This document shows, one piece after another, positions 60,501 through 64,000 of a stretch of DNA of 64,000 nucleotides (its first letter is position 1; each line of letters opens with the position of its first letter). Position numbers and translations under genes: made by a program. The DNA comes from Nymphaea colorata (Eukaryota; Streptophyta; Magnoliopsida; Nymphaeales; Nymphaeaceae): contig NC_045151.1 of NCBI RefSeq assembly GCF_008831285.2, forward strand, positions 11,584,571 to 11,648,570. Direction: 5' to 3'. The notes under the pieces were generated by a model, which did not search any database, was not told the origin of the DNA, and worked only from the letters and a program-made list of their open reading frames with translations.

Positions 60501-61794
60501 TCCTAACTTGTTTGCAGCATTGAAATCGTTTGTTGCAGCCTGTAGTTCAGCATAGCTAAATATATTTGGTTTCACACCTGTTCCTGAGAGCTCTGATTCA
60601 CAAGTAAGAAGTCAGATTGCAGAACAACCACGCATCCTTAGTGTAAAGAAATTTAGCATACATGGATGCATTACTTAAAGCATTGACTTGTGCAACTCGA
60701 TAACAAGCTTACTCTGCATGCCTTACTATCTAATATTTGTAGGATGCACCTGTTCAGATTGATTATCCTTACTCCTTAGCGAAAGATTCAATCCCTAGTC
60801 AAAGTTTTAATCATATTACCTGCATTTGCATTTTGTAGGAGGAGCCTCCTTTTTCTCTGTCGCAAAACAAAAATTACCACAAGGAAAATAATTATAACCA
60901 CTGCAGCGGCAACAGAAATTCCGATGACAGAACTCATTGCCTTTTTCTTTCTGGAGCACATGCCTGGTGGGCGATTGCAAACAGTTGGCACAAAATCTGC
61001 ATCATGATATGACACTCAGAAATTTCCAAAAATGACATTTTCTACTACAATTGAGCTCCCTACATTTCCATAAATTACCTGGAGTAACACTAATTGCTGA
61101 AATAGATGGCCCATAAGTTCCTTGAGCAGGGATGCAGCACGTTCCCTTTCCAGCCCAGTAAAGGTGAATTTCAAGGAAGTTATGAGATACATTGGCTGTA
61201 AAGTTCAATGAAACAGCTCTAAATGAAACTCCACCTGCCTGCCTTCTTATGTCAAAATCTTTAAGCACCAAGTTTCCCTTCAAAAGATAGAGCTTCAAAC
61301 TAAGATTTCCATCTTAATTATAGGAAACTTGGGTAATTTCTAACATACACTATAAATCATATATAAGGAAAAAGGGGTGGGGGGAGAGAGAGAGTTAACA
61401 TTATTCATGATACATACTTGAACATAAATATCAAAAATACGCCTTCCAACACTTTGCCAAATAGGTGAATCTGGGAAAGCTGATTCAGCAAATAGAAGAT
61501 TCACTGTGTAGTTTCCGTTTTGGAGGCCAAGTCCATAATATCGCAATGAAACTGGAGATAGCCTTGCAGTTTGGAATAAGTTCGAATCTGATGTGTTGGT
61601 AAATTGTGATGAGCTGTTCTGCGTAAACTGAGCATTATTGTTATCAAGAAACATCCCATTGTTACTCACTGCCCATCTCTCTGTGTTGATCATATAATAT
61701 GATGAAGCACCAAGATCCTCATTCTCTCCATCAAACACTATGCCAGTTGAAGATGTAATTTGCGGACCACCACATTTAATTGCAAATGAAGAAT
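57559..61794 (-). CDS. Gene C: malectin-domain LRR receptor-like kinase, 3' half (exons 15-22); 5' half beyond the right edge
   Basis: This is the C-terminal half of a third copy. Exons in gene order: 61418-61794 and 61079-61277 (malectin), 60820-60996 (membrane segment), 60474-60592, 59192-59402, 58459-58690, 58199-58349 and 57559-57984 (kinase and tail, stop at 57559). All exon lengths equal those of gene B (377, 199, 177, 119, 211, 232, 151, 426 bp). I count five amino-acid replacements against B over about 630 residues (gene B numbering: D391E, A757G, A882V, V916M, T967A). The P-loop, VAVK lysine, HRD, DFG and APE motifs are all kept, so the kinase looks functional. Intron 14 fills 61795-64000; by analogy with B, exon 14 and the LRR exons lie further right. 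The high identity means either a very recent duplication or two haplotypes joined in the assembly. Confidence 0.88.
59774..60053. mobile_element. Non-autonomous hAT-like element in intron 18 of gene C
   Basis: 280 bp, the counterpart of 21831-22110 in gene B, with the same TAGGCCTGGGCAC termini and flanks. I see no difference over most of its length, so it was carried along by the duplication. Confidence 0.8.
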
Positions 61795-62293
61795 CTGCAA
61801 ATTTAGGCAGATGGTCTTACATTTTATGAAGAGAACCCATGGTCCCAAAAAGAGCCAGTTTTTTCATAAGCAGGTAAATTCTTGTCAAGCAATTCATATG
61901 TTAGGCCTTCAAGAAAATGGTTAATAATTTGCATTAGAAAATCAGTTTTCCTATTGGAGGGGAAAGTCATGCGTAGGACAAAAGACAAGTAATGGGCTAA
62001 CCTAGTTCTGCAAAAGGAATAGATAAGCAATAAATGAAAGGAATTATCACTTTTTTACCAATGTTTTGAAACAAGTTGACTTAGGGCTCGAAGCATCCAT
62101 TAATGATTTGCTAACTCAGTGGGTCAACTCAATGACTCGGCCGAGTTCTGCCCACTTCTTTTCTAATAAAAACCACATTTAACTAATTATTATTATTTTT
62201 TTGTTTACTTATTTCTGTTAGTTTGTAAACTCACATGAAGTGAAAAGGAGGGATGCCAAAAATGAAAAGAGAGAGAGGCCTCATCAATATGAA

Positions 62294-62326
<33 letters not shown>

Positions 62327-64000
62327 AAGATTCTTTTCCTATTATTTTTTGCCTATATATATAGCACTATTTAATCTTCAATGTTAGCTGTAGATTTGCA
62401 GCAGATTCAGTAATTCAATAAGATATTCTTCTTCTATGTGGCCTTAGTGCTCAGGTGTCTGTTCTTGTGACTGTTGTAGTCACTTTTTCAGTGACTTGGT
62501 CGAGTCAAACAAGTCTTTTCTGAGTCACACCGAGTTTTGTGCACAAACAAGTAATCCTACTAGGTTGAGCTGGTAGGGGACCAAGCCAAGCCAACGATCT
62601 GACTCAGTGAGTTTTAAAATGCTGTCTTTTATCTTATAAAAGAACTGACATGAGATCATGTCTTTCTCAAAACATTTTAAGATCAAAGGAAATTTCTAAG
62701 GATGAAACAGAAGTAAAGAGATGACATAATCTTTACAAAGAAATCAAGATTAAATGCAGCAGGCATATGAGGAAGCCTACCAAGAAATTTTGCCTGATAC
62801 GGACAGTTCATCTATGAACGTCTTATTCACTTTTAGATCCACTGTACTAATATGTATATTTGAGTCTTATTCAGAGCTAGTATAATAGTCAGAAGTCCAT
62901 AGTTGTAACATAATACTGAACCAAATAATCCTGCTGGTGAAAATATTGTTCTTTATTGTTGTAACTGTGTTAAGGAAGCATGAGTGCTGATTGAGTATGC
63001 TGATGTTCTTGAAAATGCTAGCATTTACCAAAGCATGGTACAACTTCTACTTAGAATATTGGCTACCTGTTAAAAAAAAAAAAAGAATATGACCATAACA
63101 AGTACAATAAAGCTCAATTGGTAATCAACCATATTGTTTACAACAATGTTTACAAACTCACCGAGTCAGCTTGTTGACTTGGTTTGACTCAGCCCTCTAC
63201 TGGGTCAACCCAATAAAGGGCCACGGTTTTTGTTGAAACTCAGCTTGACTCAACCATAACTGAACTTAACTCTGCCTGACTTGGCCATTACTCAGCCAAA
63301 ACTCTTTTGACTCGGTGTAGTCAAGTGATAAATTTTGTATTTTGTAATTAACAGTGTCATTTGTTTATTAATTATTTACGTTTTGACATAAATCTTCTCA
63401 CTTAATGAAGTATAGGAATTTAGAATTATTGTTCATTCATTAAATTTACAAATTACAAATACAAAGGTAAAATTAATTAGGCTTAACTTCTTGTATGGTG
63501 TATTTATTTCAAGTTTTAGGACACTGGACTTTTTACTTTTGAATTTTTAGTTTTATATAATATTAACATACATGTCGAATTTGTTAACCACTAGATAGTT
63601 GAAAATATTGAATATATTAATCTTAGCGTTTGATTTTTATTGACCTGTGTTTCTTTGATATTTTGATTCTTGCCACAGTTTTTTTTTTTTTTTGGAAATA
63701 TGAAATGATAGATCCTGTTATCAATTTCTTGTTATCAAAAGAGATAATGTAACTTAATTATTACTTGATGATATGAATTATACTTGTATTCAAGTCCTTT
63801 TACAACTTTTTTACGTTTAAATGACAAGTTATATATTGTTCTTTTTCTTTAAAAACAATAGTTAACAAAACTCAGCCCGTCACCAAGCTGACCCACTGTG
63901 TCACTAGTCAAGAATGAATGAGTCAAGTCCCAACTCACTGGGTTATACAACATTGGCTTACAGAGTGTATCACCTTTAGCATTGATATTCACAATATCAG
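61795..64000. other. Intron 14 of gene C (partial), start of the third repeat unit
   Basis: Follows gene B intron 14 (23852 onward) base for base with few changes, including the (GT)n(GA)n microsatellite at 62293-62326 and the possible MITE. From about 63512 it matches both 445 and 25554, the common start of the three units. No exon is reached before the window ends. Confidence 0.75.

Noticed and set aside
1-64000. CRISPR arrays, bacterial operons, rRNA or tRNA genes
   Set aside because: No regularly spaced identical repeats with unique spacers and no cloverleaf or rRNA sequence were seen; the content is plant nuclear DNA.

Overview
The window is nuclear DNA of a flowering plant. Evidence: a 22-exon receptor-kinase gene with GT..AG introns, AT-rich non-coding sequence full of (TA)n and (GA)n microsatellites, Ty1/copia elements with a tRNA-iMet type primer site, a TG..CA solo LTR with a 5-bp target duplication, hAT-type elements with 8-bp target duplications, and a LINE fragment. 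The species cannot be named from the sequence.

The backbone is a head-to-tail tandem array of one gene type on the minus strand: a malectin-domain leucine-rich-repeat receptor-like kinase (LRR-RLK subfamily VIII-2, the family of Arabidopsis RKF1/LIK1-type kinases). Three copies are touched. Gene A (left) shows its 5' half, exons 1-14, at 14484 down to 1270; its malectin/kinase half lies off the left edge. Gene B (middle) is complete: 22 exons from the ATG at 42308 to the stop at 19622. The exon lengths sum to 2994 nt, an open 997-aa product: signal peptide, about ten LRRs, malectin domain, one membrane segment and an RD-type kinase. Gene C (right) shows its 3' half, exons 15-22, at 61794 down to 57559; its LRR half lies off the right edge. 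The repeat unit restarts near 445, 25554 and 63512.

The units differ mainly by transposon traffic. Unit A carries the end of a DNA element (1-444), a 314-bp element (5871-6184), a 3-kb solo LTR in intron 5 (8762-11810) and a LINE fragment (about 15115-15605). Unit B carries an intact 5.5-kb copia element in intron 10 (28415-33881), a 725-bp element (36414-37138) and a 520-bp hAT-like element (43598-44117). Older insertions are shared: a second, decayed copia element upstream of genes A and B (complete in B at 49795-56560, reduced to its 3' end in A at about 17095-18518), a hAT-like element upstream of A and B, and a 280-bp hAT-like element in intron 18 of B and C.

No bacterial-type operon, CRISPR array, rRNA or tRNA gene was seen. 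The best candidates for novelty are the very recent receptor-kinase expansion, with amino-acid differences gathered in the LRR ectodomain, and the datable sequence of transposon insertions and deletions that separates the copies.
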